DNA of 64,000 nucleotides from Pseudomonas kribbensis (GTDB lineage: Bacteria; Pseudomonadota; Gammaproteobacteria; Pseudomonadales; Pseudomonadaceae). The stretch is from assembly GCF_003352185.1 (NCBI RefSeq), contig NZ_CP029608.1:868001-932000 (forward strand). The letters run 5' to 3'. Shown in pieces: positions 1 through 8,644 of this stretch; the stretch's first letter is position 1, and each line of letters begins with the position of its first letter. The notes beneath the pieces are model-generated. The model was not told the DNA's origin, did no database searches, and was given only the letters and a program-made list of their open reading frames with translations. Made by a program: the position numbers and the translations under genes.

Positions 1-2102
1 TTCAGTCGTCGATCGACGAGGTGAGCTACACCCTGCTCGAAGCGCTGGTGATCGTGGTGCTGGTGATTTACCTGTGCCTGGGTACGTTCCGCACCGTGCT
101 GATTCCGCTGGTGACCATTCCGCTGTCGATGCTCGGCGCGGCGATGCTGATGCAGATGTTCGGTTTCAGCCTCAACCTGCTGACCTTGCTTGCCATGGTG
201 CTGGCCATCGGGCTGGTGGTGGACGACGCCATCGTCGTGGTGGAAAACGTCCACCGTCACATCGAAGAGGGCAAGAGCCCGTTCGAAGCAGCGCTGATCG
301 GTGCCCGTGAAGTGGCCGGGCCGGTGGTGGCGATGACCTTCACCCTGGCGGCGGTGTACGCGCCAATCGGTCTGATGGGCGGCCTCACCGGCACGCTGTT
401 CAAGGAGTTCGCACTGACCCTGGCCGGTGCTGTGGTGATTTCCGGCATCGTCGCCCTGACTCTGTCGCCGATCATGAGTACCCGTCTGCTGGACGCGAAA
501 ACCAGCGAAGGCTTCATGGCGGTCAAGGCGGATCGTTTCTTCCAGTACCTGTCCCGTCGTTATGGCGCGCTGTTGGGCGGCTCGCTGGCACGGCGCTGGA
601 TCAGCCTGAGCGTGGCGCTGGTGATTTTCTTCAGCCTGCCGTTCCTCTATCGCTCGGCGCAGACCGAACTGGCGCCGCTGGAAGACCAGAACATCCTGCT
701 GACCGCGATCAAGGCACCGCAACACGCCAACTTGAACTACCTCGAAGCCTACGCTCACGAGCTGTACAAGACCTTCAACGAAATCCCCGAGGGCTACAGC
801 AACTGGGTGGCGAACGGTTCCGACGGTCTGTCCAACAGCGTCGGCGGGATCAACCTGGTGGATTGGGAAAAGCGCGGTCGCGATGCCAACACCATCCAGC
901 CTGACTTGCAGGCGCGGGTGAACCAGATCGAAGGCACGAGCATTTTCGTGTTCCAGATGCCGCCGCTGCCGGGCTCTACCGGTGGTCTGCCGGTGCAGAT
1001 GGTAATCCGCAGCGATCAGGATTATCTGGCGCTGTACAACGTGATGGATCAGCTCAAGCAAGCCGCGCAGGCCAGTGGTCTGTTCGCGGTGGTCGACAGC
1101 GATCTGGACTTCAACAACCCGGTTGTGGAAATCCAGGTTGACCGGGCCAAGGCCAACGCCCTGGGCATCCGCATGCAGGACATCGGCGAGACGCTCAACA
1201 GCCTGATTGGCGAGAAGTACGTCAACCGGTTCTCGTTCCATGGCCGTTCCTATGACGTGATCCCGCAGTCGGTGTCGGCGGACCGCCTGACCCCGGAAAC
1301 CCTGAAGCTGTATTACGTGAAGGATCAGAAGGGCAACCCGGTGCCGCTGTCGACACTGGCCACCCTCAGCGTCAAGGTCGAGCCGAATCGCCTGACCCAG
1401 TTCAACCAGCAGAACTCCGCCACGTTCCAGGCCATTCCGGCACCGGGCGTGACCCTGGGTGATGCGGTGGGCTTCCTGCAAAAACAATCGGAAGGTTTCC
1501 CGGCCGGCTTCAGTTTCGACTGGCAGTCCGACGCCCGCCAATACGTGCAGGAAGGCAACAGCCTGGCGTTCACTTTCGGCCTGGCTCTGGTGATCATCTA
1601 CCTGGTGCTGAGCGTGCAATACGAGAGCTTCCGCGACCCGTTCATCATTCTGATCAGCGTGCCGCTGTCGATCTGCGGGGCCCTGGTGCCGCTGGCGCTG
1701 GGCATGACTTCGATGAACATCTACACCCAGATCGGCCTGATCACGCTGATCGGTCTGATCAGTAAACACGGGATCCTGATGGTCGCGTTCGCCAACGAGT
1801 TGCAGCGCCAGCAAGGCATGGACCGCGTGCAAGCGATCCAGCACGCCGCGCAGGTGCGTCTGCGACCGATCCTGATGACCACTGCGGCGATGGTGGTCGG
1901 CCTCGCGCCGCTGTTGTTCGCCAGCGGTGCCGGCGCCAACAGCCGCTTCGGCCTGGGCCTGGTGATTGTGGTGGGGATGCTGATCGGCACCTTGTTCACC
2001 CTGTTCATTCTGCCGTCGGTGTACACGCTGCTCAGTTCGATCAAGCAACCGAGCCACGCACCCGAAGCCGAACCGGCCGGTGTGCCGCAACCCATCCTGT
2101 GA
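1..2102 (+). CDS. RND multidrug efflux permease, C-terminal part (5' end outside window)
   Basis: Inner-membrane proton-driven pump that exports drugs or other amphiphiles through a periplasmic adaptor and an outer-membrane channel. The reading frame is open from base 3, so the gene starts upstream. The visible ~700 residues begin near TM2-TM3 of the first half. The TM4 motif GLVVDDAIVVVEN carries the paired aspartates of the proton relay. A second porter domain and the last TM helices follow to a natural stop. About one third of a usual ~1030-residue RND pump is missing to the left. The outer-membrane partner begins 9 bp after the stop, so they share an operon; any adaptor would lie upstream. 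The substrate cannot be told from the sequence. Confidence 0.93.
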   Translation, partial: QSSIDEVSYTLLEALVIVVLVIYLCLGTFRTVLIPLVTIPLSMLGAAMLMQMFGFSLNLLTLLAMVLAIGLVVDDAIVVVENVHRHIEEGKSPFEAALIGAREVAGPVVAMTFTLAAVYAPIGLMGGLTGTLFKEFALTLAGAVVISGIVALTLSPIMSTRLLDAKTSEGFMAVKADRFFQYLSRRYGALLGGSLARRWISLSVALVIFFSLPFLYRSAQTELAPLEDQNILLTAIKAPQHANLNYLEAYAHELYKTFNEIPEGYSNWVANGSDGLSNSVGGINLVDWEKRGRDANTIQPDLQARVNQIEGTSIFVFQMPPLPGSTGGLPVQMVIRSDQDYLALYNVMDQLKQAAQASGLFAVVDSDLDFNNPVVEIQVDRAKANALGIRMQDIGETLNSLIGEKYVNRFSFHGRSYDVIPQSVSADRLTPETLKLYYVKDQKGNPVPLSTLATLSVKVEPNRLTQFNQQNSATFQAIPAPGVTLGDAVGFLQKQSEGFPAGFSFDWQSDARQYVQEGNSLAFTFGLALVIIYLVLSVQYESFRDPFIILISVPLSICGALVPLALGMTSMNIYTQIGLITLIGLISKHGILMVAFANELQRQQGMDRVQAIQHAAQVRLRPILMTTAAMVVGLAPLLFASGAGANSRFGLGLVIVVGMLIGTLFTLFILPSVYTLLSSIKQPSHAPEAEPAGVPQPIL

Positions 2103-2111
2103 GGACGTGAC

Positions 2112-3563
2112 ATGTATTCGATTACACGTTTGATGCTGGCGCCCCTGGCGGCGGCCATCCTGTTGGCGGCGGGTTGTGTGAACTACGCCGGGATCGATCA
2201 TCAGGGCAAACTGCTGGCGGTCGGCGATGCGCCGTCCGACAGCCTGAAAGACAAGTTGCCGCCGGCCCAATGGCCGCGTGCGGATTGGTGGACATCGCTG
2301 GGCGATCCACGTCTCGGCGCGTTGATCGAAGAGGCGTATGCCAGCAACCCGGACTTGCAGGAAGTCGCTGCCCGGGTCGCCAAGGCCAACGCATTTCTCG
2401 ATCTGCGCGATGCCGAGCGCTACCCGGAAATGGACGCGTCGGCGGGTGTCACTCGCGGCCGGCTGTCGCGCTTCGAGGACTACAGCGGCGAAGGTGAGAA
2501 GTACTTCACCGCACGCAATCTGGCAGTGAACTTCAGCTACACCTTCGACCTCTGGGGCGGCCAGCGTGCCGCCTGGGAATCGGCACTCAACAGTGCACGA
2601 GCGGCGGAAGTCGACCTGCAATCGTCGCGGCTGATTCTGGCGGTCAACGTGGCCAAGGCCTACAACCAGCTGGCGTACGCATGGCAGGTGTCGGAGCTGA
2701 ATCAGCGCGATCTGGAACGCTTGAGCAAACTGGTGGAACTGACGGATTCGCGCTACGGCTCGGGGCTCGACAACCTGTCGCAACTCAAGCAGGTGCAGAG
2801 CCTCAAGGCACGTTCGGAATCGACCCTGATCGGCGCCAACGAAGACATCGAAATCGCCCGGCTGCAATTGTCGGCGCTGATCGGCAAGGGCGTCGATCGT
2901 GCACACACGCTTGAGCGGCCATCGACTCTGCAGGCCAGTGTGGTGGCATTGCCGGCGCAGTTGCCGGCCCAGTTGCTCGGTCGTCGTCCGGACATCGTCG
3001 CTGCGCGTTGGCGGGTGGAGGCCGAGACCAAAAACGTCGAGGCGGTGAAGACCACGTTCTACCCGAACATCAATCTGGCGGCGGCGGCGGGTTCACATGC
3101 CTTGACCGGTGATGCGATGTTCGCCGGGGTCAGCAAATTCTGGAATGTGGCACCGACGGTGTCGCTGCCGATCTTCGATGCCGGACGCCTGCGCTCGGAT
3201 CTGAAGGCCGGCAACGCCGAACTCGACAGCTCCATCGCGCAGTACAACCGGGTGTTGAATTCGGCCCTGCACGAGGTGGCGATTTCGGTGACGCAGTTGC
3301 GTTCTTTCGAGCAGCAAATTGTTGTGCAGCGCGATGCCTGTTCGATTGCGCAGTCGTCTTACGATCTGTCGCAGTCGCGCTACAAGGCCGGGGAGGACAC
3401 GTTCCTCGACGCGCTGAATATCGAGCAACAATTGATTCAGGACGAAATGCGCCTGGCCTTCCTCAACAGCAAGCACATCGACAGTTCGGTTTCGTTGATG
3501 GCAGCGCTGGGCGGCGGGTTCCAGGCACCCGCGCTGGAGACGGCACAGAGCAGTGCTCTGTAG
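2112..3563 (+). CDS. Outer-membrane efflux lipoprotein (OprM/NodT family)
   Basis: 483-residue TolC-like channel that completes the tripartite efflux pump with the RND permease just upstream. It has a lipoprotein signal (hydrophobic run, then LLAAGC with the lipidation Cys at about residue 22). Two repeated OEP helical/strand units follow. The second contains the typical GRRPDIVAARWRVEAE segment and a PIFDAGRLRSDL turn. Full length for the family. The ATG follows a GAGGACGTGAC ribosome site 9 bp after the permease stop. Which OprM paralogue it is cannot be decided. Confidence 0.93.
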   Translation: MYSITRLMLAPLAAAILLAAGCVNYAGIDHQGKLLAVGDAPSDSLKDKLPPAQWPRADWWTSLGDPRLGALIEEAYASNPDLQEVAARVAKANAFLDLRDAERYPEMDASAGVTRGRLSRFEDYSGEGEKYFTARNLAVNFSYTFDLWGGQRAAWESALNSARAAEVDLQSSRLILAVNVAKAYNQLAYAWQVSELNQRDLERLSKLVELTDSRYGSGLDNLSQLKQVQSLKARSESTLIGANEDIEIARLQLSALIGKGVDRAHTLERPSTLQASVVALPAQLPAQLLGRRPDIVAARWRVEAETKNVEAVKTTFYPNINLAAAAGSHALTGDAMFAGVSKFWNVAPTVSLPIFDAGRLRSDLKAGNAELDSSIAQYNRVLNSALHEVAISVTQLRSFEQQIVVQRDACSIAQSSYDLSQSRYKAGEDTFLDALNIEQQLIQDEMRLAFLNSKHIDSSVSLMAALGGGFQAPALETAQSSAL

Positions 3564-3632
3564 TGTTTTCCGGGACGCCGCCTTCGGGGCGGCTGTCGCG
3601 GGAAAAAAACATCTTGTGTATAGTCTTACTGT

Positions 3633-3654
3633 TCTCGTATAGACGAATACAAGA
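3633..3654. promoter_or_regulatory. Imperfect inverted repeat upstream of the arsR-type gene, possible operator
   Basis: TCTCGTAT-N6-ATACAAGA has 7 of 8 positions paired between the arms and ends about 39 bp before the ATG at 3693, in a local AT-rich patch. ArsR-family repressors commonly bind AT-rich dyads over their own promoters, so autoregulation is a reasonable inference. A second half-site, CTTGTGTAT, lies about 20 bp further left. Confidence 0.4.
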
Positions 3655-3692
3655 CGGATTTTTCCCGCCTATATCATCAAGGGTACCTACCT

Positions 3693-4058
3693 ATGAACGT
3701 CCCGAATCATCCCAATCAGGATCAGATCCTTCTGGAAAATGTGCTGAACGCATTGGGAAGCCCGCTACGCCTGACCGTGTTGAAAGTGTTGTCCGATGGC
3801 CAGGAACATCCATGCGGCCGGATCCTCAAGGGCGCATCGAAGTCGACCATGACCCACCACTGGCGGGTCCTGCGCGACAGCGGTCTGATTTGGCAACGCC
3901 CCTACGGTCGGGAAAACCTGCTGTCCTTGCGTCGTGAAGACATGGACGTGCGTTTCCCTGGCCTGCTCGATTCGCTGTTGTCGGCGGTCAAGACCGATGA
4001 ACAGACCATCAGCGTCATCAGCAAACACGAAGTGACCGAAGAAAACGGAACCGAGTGA
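3693..4058 (+). CDS. ArsR-family winged-helix transcriptional regulator
   Basis: 121-residue DNA-binding repressor. Residues ~15-85 form the winged helix: LENVLNALGSPLRLTVLKVL, then the recognition region KGASKSTMTHHWRVLRDSGL and the wing RENLLSLRREDMD. It lacks the CxC metal motif of classic ArsR/SmtB sensors, so a metal ligand is not indicated. It resembles the group that senses redox or small molecules. It is followed 75 bp later by a chorismate-lyase-like gene on the same strand, which it may control. An inverted repeat in its own promoter suggests autoregulation. Confidence 0.85.
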   Translation: MNVPNHPNQDQILLENVLNALGSPLRLTVLKVLSDGQEHPCGRILKGASKSTMTHHWRVLRDSGLIWQRPYGRENLLSLRREDMDVRFPGLLDSLLSAVKTDEQTISVISKHEVTEENGTE

Positions 4059-4133
4059 CAGACACCGCCGGTGAAGGGTTGGCCTTCCACGGCAACCAAT
4101 CAATTCACCATCACCAGGAAGGTGTGTGCGGGT

Positions 4134-4691
4134 ATGGATACAAGTCATTACTGGTCGTCGCGACCCCTGTCGGATTTGACCGGCTCCGAGCATCACTGGC
4201 TGTTTTTGCCCGGGGCCTTGACCCCGCGTCTGAAAGCCATGGGCGACTATTCAATCGAAGTGGTCGAGCAGTCCCATGGCCCGCTCAATCCAGAAGAAGC
4301 GCAAGCGCTGAACGTGCCGCCGATGACCATCGGCTGGGTGCGCGAGGTGGTCATGAAACTGGATGGCGAGGCCTGCGTCACCGCGCGCAGCCTGACCAGC
4401 ATGCCGGCGCTGAACGGCGACTGGGCGGATCTGAACGGCTACGGTCGTCGACCGCTGGCCGAGATTCTCTACACGTCGGAGCAGACGCTACGCGAGCCCT
4501 TCCAGTGCGCCTTGCTGCCCCCCGGCGCACCGTTGGCGGCGCTGTCCCAGCGCTACGCGCCGCAGGCCAGACGTCTGCTGGCCCGGCGTTCGCGCTTCAC
4601 CCGCAATGGCTCGGCGCTGCTGGTCAGCGAGTGCTTCCTGCCGGCGTTCTGGGCCCGGGTCGAGTACGCTCAGGCGCGCAAATCGGCCTGA
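4134..4691 (+). CDS. Chorismate lyase-like protein (UbiC fold)
   Basis: 185 residues from ATG 4134, chosen over an upstream in-frame start because AGGAAGG lies about 10 bp before it and UbiC proteins start close to this point. UbiC converts chorismate to 4-hydroxybenzoate plus pyruvate in the cytoplasm. Positions equivalent to E. coli UbiC R76, L114 and E155 are kept: WVREV (R70), RPLAEIL (L108) and LLVSECFLP (E166). RRSRF before the last strand is also family-typical. This copy is not beside ubiA but behind an ArsR-type regulator. It may be a conditional or secondary chorismate lyase rather than the housekeeping one. It ends at a strong bidirectional terminator. Confidence 0.75.
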   Translation: MDTSHYWSSRPLSDLTGSEHHWLFLPGALTPRLKAMGDYSIEVVEQSHGPLNPEEAQALNVPPMTIGWVREVVMKLDGEACVTARSLTSMPALNGDWADLNGYGRRPLAEILYTSEQTLREPFQCALLPPGAPLAALSQRYAPQARRLLARRSRFTRNGSALLVSECFLPAFWARVEYAQARKSA

Positions 4692-4692
4692 C

Positions 4693-4732
4693 AAAAAAAA
4701 CCTGCGGGAGCGAACCCCCGCAGGTTTTTTTT
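4693..4732. terminator. Bidirectional intrinsic terminator
   Basis: A run of eight A, the stem CCTGCGGG/CCCGCAGG, then eight T. It sits between the convergent chorismate-lyase-like gene and the short LysR-type gene and would stop transcription from both sides. Confidence 0.9.
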
Positions 4733-4742
4733 CGCCGGTTTT

Positions 4743-5018
4743 TCAGAGCCGGATCACCGCTTCGATCTGCTTGATTGCCGGCGTCAGGGCCTGCGCCAGT
4801 TCCTCGGCTTTCGAGGTCGGGCGCATGGTTCGGGATGAACGCAGAAACAGCGGATCATCGAACCGCTTGCGCAGCCGTGCCAGCGATCCGCTGATGGCGG
4901 GTTGTTTGACGTGCAGGCGCTCGGCCGTGCGTGACACGCTGCGTTCGCGGAACAGCACCAGAAAAATGATGATCAGGTTCAGGTCGATATCCGCGAAGTT
5001 GTCTTCATTGAATAGCAT
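4743..5018 (-). CDS. Stand-alone LysR-type DNA-binding domain protein (91 aa)
   Basis: Only the N-terminal winged helix and linker helix of a LysR regulator are present. They comprise DLNLIIIFLVLFRERSVSRT, the recognition helix VKQPAISGSLARLRKRF, DPLFLRSSRTMRPT, and a linker helix ending QIEAVIRL before the stop. The ~200-residue effector-binding domain is absent. A terminator follows 11 bp after the stop, so the gene appears to end there rather than to be interrupted. It lies 59 bp downstream of a flavin reductase gene on the same strand. It could be a relic or a functional mini-regulator that competes for a LysR box. Confidence 0.75.
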   Translation of the reverse strand: MLFNEDNFADIDLNLIIIFLVLFRERSVSRTAERLHVKQPAISGSLARLRKRFDDPLFLRSSRTMRPTSKAEELAQALTPAIKQIEAVIRL

Positions 5019-5077
5019 GGTTACATCCCTGTCATGACCCGCCGGCTGGCGTCAGCCGAGGCCGGCGGGTGTCTGGA

Positions 5078-5587
5078 TCACTGCTCGGGTGCCAGGCGCA
5101 GTTCGTCGTTCAGACGGTAGTAACTGCGGTTGAAATAGACCAGGCCTTCCGTGGCCTCGCTGTGTTGCTGCAGTTCGAGGATTTCACAGTAGAAGATGCT
5201 GTGGGTGCCGACCTCGTCGACCTTGCTGACCCGGCAATCGAGACTGACCAGCGCTTCTTCGATCACTGGCGAACCGGTCTTCAATGTCTGGCAGTTCACG
5301 CTGGAAAAACGCTCCTGCATGCTCAACTGCCGATTGGCGAATGCCCCGGAGGTCGACTGGTGATCGCCGGTCAGGACGTTCACGCACAGCACGCCATTGG
5401 TCTTGAAATGCTCGTGATTGGACGACGAGCGATTGACGCACACCAGCAGCGTAGGCGGTGAATCCGTCACGCTGCACACCGCCGACGCGGTAAAGCCGAA
5501 ACGCCCCGCAGGGCCATCGGTCGTGACGATGGTGACGGCACTCCCCAGCATCGCCATTGCATTACGAAACTCCGTTGAATCAACCAT
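5078..5587 (-). CDS. NAD(P)H:flavin oxidoreductase (HpaC/RutF-type)
   Basis: 169-residue flavin reductase that supplies reduced FMN/FAD to a two-component monooxygenase. The family features are an N-terminal FRNAMAMLGSAVTIVTT strand, the flavin-binding GFTASAVCSVTDSPPTLLVC, a CVNVL segment, and a late VGTHSIFYCEI core with the conserved H. No oxygenase partner lies next to it; its only operon neighbour is the short LysR-type gene. A perfect 18-bp palindrome lies in its promoter region at 5695-5712. Confidence 0.85.
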   Translation of the reverse strand: MVDSTEFRNAMAMLGSAVTIVTTDGPAGRFGFTASAVCSVTDSPPTLLVCVNRSSSNHEHFKTNGVLCVNVLTGDHQSTSGAFANRQLSMQERFSSVNCQTLKTGSPVIEEALVSLDCRVSKVDEVGTHSIFYCEILELQQHSEATEGLVYFNRSYYRLNDELRLAPEQ

Positions 5588-5694
5588 CGCGTCACCTCAT
5601 TCCATGTAGGTTTAATGGAGCCGATCCGTTCTTCCTTGTCCGTTGTCGTTGTGCGAAAACGGGTATCGGGCAACACGTTCGCTCTGGCGATATA

Positions 5695-5712
5695 GTACGT
5701 ATGTATACGTAC
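5695..5712. promoter_or_regulatory. Perfect palindromic operator in the flavin reductase promoter
   Basis: GTACGTATGTATACGTAC has 8-bp arms that pair perfectly around GT. On the minus strand it lies between a possible -35 TTGCAA and a possible -10 near CTATAT, about 110 bp before the flavin reductase start. A protein bound here would block RNA polymerase. Its regulator is not identified. The shape suits a TetR- or GntR-type dimer better than a LysR box. Confidence 0.55.
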
Positions 5713-5753
5713 CTTGCAAGCTATTCCTTGTGCTTATTTTGCGGATGAAAAGA

Positions 5754-6641
5754 TCAATCCTCGGGGAGTGCCAAAGCTCGCAACAAGGCTGTGGCATAGG
5801 GTGGCAACGTGGAGAAGTCCCGGGCACACAGCAACAGTTTGCGCGTGGCCCACGTTTCACTCATAGGCACAGTCTTGAGGGTTCGCGGCGCGGCACGCTG
5901 GACCGCCGCCAGCGGCACTATGCCCAGACCAGCACCTCGGGCCACCATGCGCATCACACCGTCGAAGCCATCAGCGCGGATGCGGATCTGCATTCGTGAG
6001 CCGCTGTGCAGCGCTTGTTCTTCCAGATACACCGCCAATGCGCTGTCGGCATGCAGACCGACGAAGTCATGGCGCAGGGCGTCGCTGAAGCTGATTTCAG
6101 TCGCGTCAGACAGCGGATGTTCCAGCGGCAGAATCAGCACCAGTGGATCATCGCGAAAGGCTCGGGTCTGCAAGTCGGTGGTGTCGATCGCGTCGGACAC
6201 AATGCCCAGATCCGCCGCCCCCTGGCGCAAGGCATGGGTGATGCGGGAGCTGGGCAACTCCTGCAGATCGATGTCGAGATTGGGATGCCCACGCAGGAAA
6301 TCCGCCAGCACTTCCGGCAGGTATTCGCTGAGTGCCGTGGTGTTGCACAGCAGACGCACCTGACCTTTGACGCCCCGGGCGTATTCGGCCAGATCCTGTT
6401 TCAGACGTTCGGCCTGTTGCAGCAACACCCGCGCATGTTGCGCCAAAGCTTTGCCGGCCGGTGTCGGCGTAACGCCACGGCGCCCGCGTTCAAGAAACTC
6501 GGTGCCCAGTGAAGCTTCCATCGCCCGGATCCGCGCACTGGCCGCCGCCAGCGAAAGATGACTGCGTGCAGCGCCGGCGGTGATGTTGCCGCTGTCGATA
6601 ATGTGCAGGTACAGGCGCAGGTCGGTGAGGTCGAAGTGCAT
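5754..6641 (-). CDS. LysR-family transcriptional regulator
   Basis: 295 residues from the ATG at 6641, which gives the standard MHFDLTDLRLYLHIIDSG start; an upstream in-frame start would add 28 atypical residues. N-terminal winged helix (residues ~1-60, HLSLAAASARIRAMEASLG) plus a periplasmic-binding-like effector domain. It is divergent from the TauE/SafE gene, with 82 bp between the starts. By the usual LysR arrangement it probably controls that transporter. Ligand unknown. Confidence 0.88.
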   Translation of the reverse strand: MHFDLTDLRLYLHIIDSGNITAGAARSHLSLAAASARIRAMEASLGTEFLERGRRGVTPTPAGKALAQHARVLLQQAERLKQDLAEYARGVKGQVRLLCNTTALSEYLPEVLADFLRGHPNLDIDLQELPSSRITHALRQGAADLGIVSDAIDTTDLQTRAFRDDPLVLILPLEHPLSDATEISFSDALRHDFVGLHADSALAVYLEEQALHSGSRMQIRIRADGFDGVMRMVARGAGLGIVPLAAVQRAAPRTLKTVPMSETWATRKLLLCARDFSTLPPYATALLRALALPED

Positions 6642-6723
6642 GGCGGGTGACTCTTGCTGAAAGAGAGGCTGCCTCAGTGTATGACAGATTTTCAGTTCAT
6701 CCGCGCAAGCGCACAGTATCGCC

Positions 6724-7488
6724 ATGAACGCACTCGCAGATTTTTATCAAAACCTCGGTCTGGCCCTGTCTTTGCTGGTGCTGATGACTTTCGTCCTCGC
6801 CGGTCTGGTGAAAGGCGTGATCGGCCTCGGTCTGCCCACCGTCGCCATGGGCCTGCTAGGTCTGGCTATGGTGCCGTCGCAGGCTGCGGCGTTGCTGATC
6901 ATTCCGGCAACCTTGACCAACCTCTGGCAACTGGCGTTCGGCGGGCATTTGCGCGGGCTGGTAAAACGCTTGTGGCCGATGCTGCTGGCGATCTTTTTCG
7001 GCACGGCCATCGGCACGTTGTGGATCGGCATGGCGGGCGGGCATTGGGTGGTGCGCGGGCTCGGCGCGGCGTTGTTGCTTTATGCGTTGAGCGGATTGTT
7101 TCTGCCGACGCTGAGTGTCAGTCGCCGCCATGAACCATGGCTGGGGCCGCTGTGTGGGGTGATCACCGGCGTCATCACTTCGACCACTGGCGTGTTCGTG
7201 ATTCCCGCCGTCCCGTACATGCAGGCCTTGGGTTTGAGCCGCGATGAACTGGTGCAGGCGCTGGGCCTGTCCTTCACCGTGTCGACCCTGGCGCTGGCCG
7301 GTGGATTGCTCTGGCGCGGCTCACTGGGCGGCGCGGAACTGAGTGCTTCGCTGCTGGCGCTGATCCCGGCGATGCTCGGCATGCTGCTCGGGCAATGGCT
7401 GCGCCAGCGCATCAGCGCCGTGCTGTTCAAGCGGGTGTTCTTCATCGGTCTGGGCGCGCTCGGCGCCCATCTGTTGATCAGCGGCTAG
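6724..7488 (+). CDS. TauE/SafE-family membrane transporter
   Basis: 254-residue inner-membrane protein with about eight hydrophobic segments in two repeats, including FVLAGLVKGVIGLGLPTVAM and the matching second-half GVITGVITSTTGVFVIPAVPY. This family exports sulfite, sulfonates or other organic anions. It is divergent from a LysR gene. Its last 11 bp overlap the end of the convergent monooxygenase gene. The substrate is not deducible. Confidence 0.88.
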   Translation: MNALADFYQNLGLALSLLVLMTFVLAGLVKGVIGLGLPTVAMGLLGLAMVPSQAAALLIIPATLTNLWQLAFGGHLRGLVKRLWPMLLAIFFGTAIGTLWIGMAGGHWVVRGLGAALLLYALSGLFLPTLSVSRRHEPWLGPLCGVITGVITSTTGVFVIPAVPYMQALGLSRDELVQALGLSFTVSTLALAGGLLWRGSLGGAELSASLLALIPAMLGMLLGQWLRQRISAVLFKRVFFIGLGALGAHLLISG

Positions 7489-7792
7489 CGGACGAATCGC
7501 TGAGCATTTCAATCGGGCGGATGTCGAAATCCCGCTCCAGATACTCCATGCGCTGGGCCAGGAATTGCTGCATGTGCGGCAGGTTCGAGTGCACGTCCAG
7601 ATGCGCCTGGCTTTCCCAGATCTCGTAGAAGATGAACAGGGTCGGGTCTTCCTTGTCCCGCAGCATGTGGTACTCGATGCAGCCGGGTTCGGCGCGGCTC
7701 GGCTCGACGTAGGCGCGGAAAAACGCTTCGAAGGCCTCGGCTTTTTCCGGGCGGGTCTTGGCGTGCAGGATGAAGCCCTGGCGTTCGCTCAT
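7478..7792 (-). CDS. Antibiotic-biosynthesis-monooxygenase (ABM) domain protein, putative quinol monooxygenase
   Basis: 104-residue ferredoxin-like alpha/beta-barrel dimer of the YgiN type. The motifs GFILHAKTRPEKAEAFEAF, EPGCIEYHMLRDKEDPTLFI and YEIWESQAHLDVH are typical. It is divergent from mdaB (201 bp between starts). In E. coli ygiN and mdaB are neighbours that act on quinols and quinones, so a joint quinone-redox role is plausible. Confidence 0.85.
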   Translation of the reverse strand: MSERQGFILHAKTRPEKAEAFEAFFRAYVEPSRAEPGCIEYHMLRDKEDPTLFIFYEIWESQAHLDVHSNLPHMQQFLAQRMEYLERDFDIRPIEMLSDSSASR

Positions 7793-7993
7793 CGCAAAAA
7801 ACTCCTCAGATTCAGATGGCGGCCAATCCTACGGCAACAATCGGCAATCGATTCGTGCGTTTTACTCAAATGAATTTTGCGCAACCGATGCTTATTCCGC
7901 GCGAGGCGCATCGTTAATCTGCCGCCATCCAATTTCTCCCCTTGTCCATCCGGCGCTCTGCGCTGTGCATCGGCATCCGATCGAGGCTGTCCC

Positions 7994-8584
7994 ATGAAAA
8001 AAGTGCTGTTGCTCAACGGCGGTAAAAAATTCGCCCACTCCGACGGTCGCTACAACACCACCCTGCACGAAGCGGCGCTGAGCGTGCTGGATCGCGGCGG
8101 TGTCGACGTCAAGACCACCTTCATTGACGAGGGTTACGACATTGCCGAAGAAGTCGCCAAATTCCTCTGGGCCGACGTGATCATTTATCAGATGCCGGGC
8201 TGGTGGATGGGCGCGCCGTGGACCGTGAAAAAGTACATCGACGAAGTCTTCACCGAAGGCCACGGCAGTCTGTACGCCAGCGACGGTCGCACCCGTTCCG
8301 ACTCGTCGCAGAAGTACGGCAGCGGCGGCCTGATCCAGGGCAAGCAATACATGCTGTCGCTGACCTGGAACGCGCCGCAACAGGCGTTCGATGATCCGAC
8401 CGACTTCTTCGAAGCCAAAGGCGTGGACGCCGTGTACTTCCCGTTCCACAAGGCCAACGAGTTCCTCGGCATGACCGGCCTGCCGACGTTCCTCTGTGTG
8501 GACGTGATGAAACGCCCGAACATCGAGGCGGATGTGTCGCGTTACGAGCAGCATCTGACCGAGGTGTTTGGCCTCAAGGCCTGA
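7994..8584 (+). CDS. mdaB: NAD(P)H dehydrogenase (quinone) MdaB
   Basis: 196-residue cytosolic flavodoxin-like FAD protein that reduces quinones by two electrons. ATG 7994 gives MKKVLLLNGGKKFAHSDGRY, the usual MdaB N-terminus; upstream in-frame codons are non-family. Family motifs include YQMPGWWMGAPWTVKKYIDE and the active-site stretch YMLSLTWNAP. It is followed by a LysR gene on the same strand 60 bp later, and the ABM quinol monooxygenase gene is divergent upstream. Confidence 0.9.
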   Translation: MKKVLLLNGGKKFAHSDGRYNTTLHEAALSVLDRGGVDVKTTFIDEGYDIAEEVAKFLWADVIIYQMPGWWMGAPWTVKKYIDEVFTEGHGSLYASDGRTRSDSSQKYGSGGLIQGKQYMLSLTWNAPQQAFDDPTDFFEAKGVDAVYFPFHKANEFLGMTGLPTFLCVDVMKRPNIEADVSRYEQHLTEVFGLKA

Positions 8585-8644
8585 CGCTCGGCTACTATCG
8601 AAGGCCTGAGCCTGTGCAGCAGGCCTTTCGATTCGAGGACCCCC

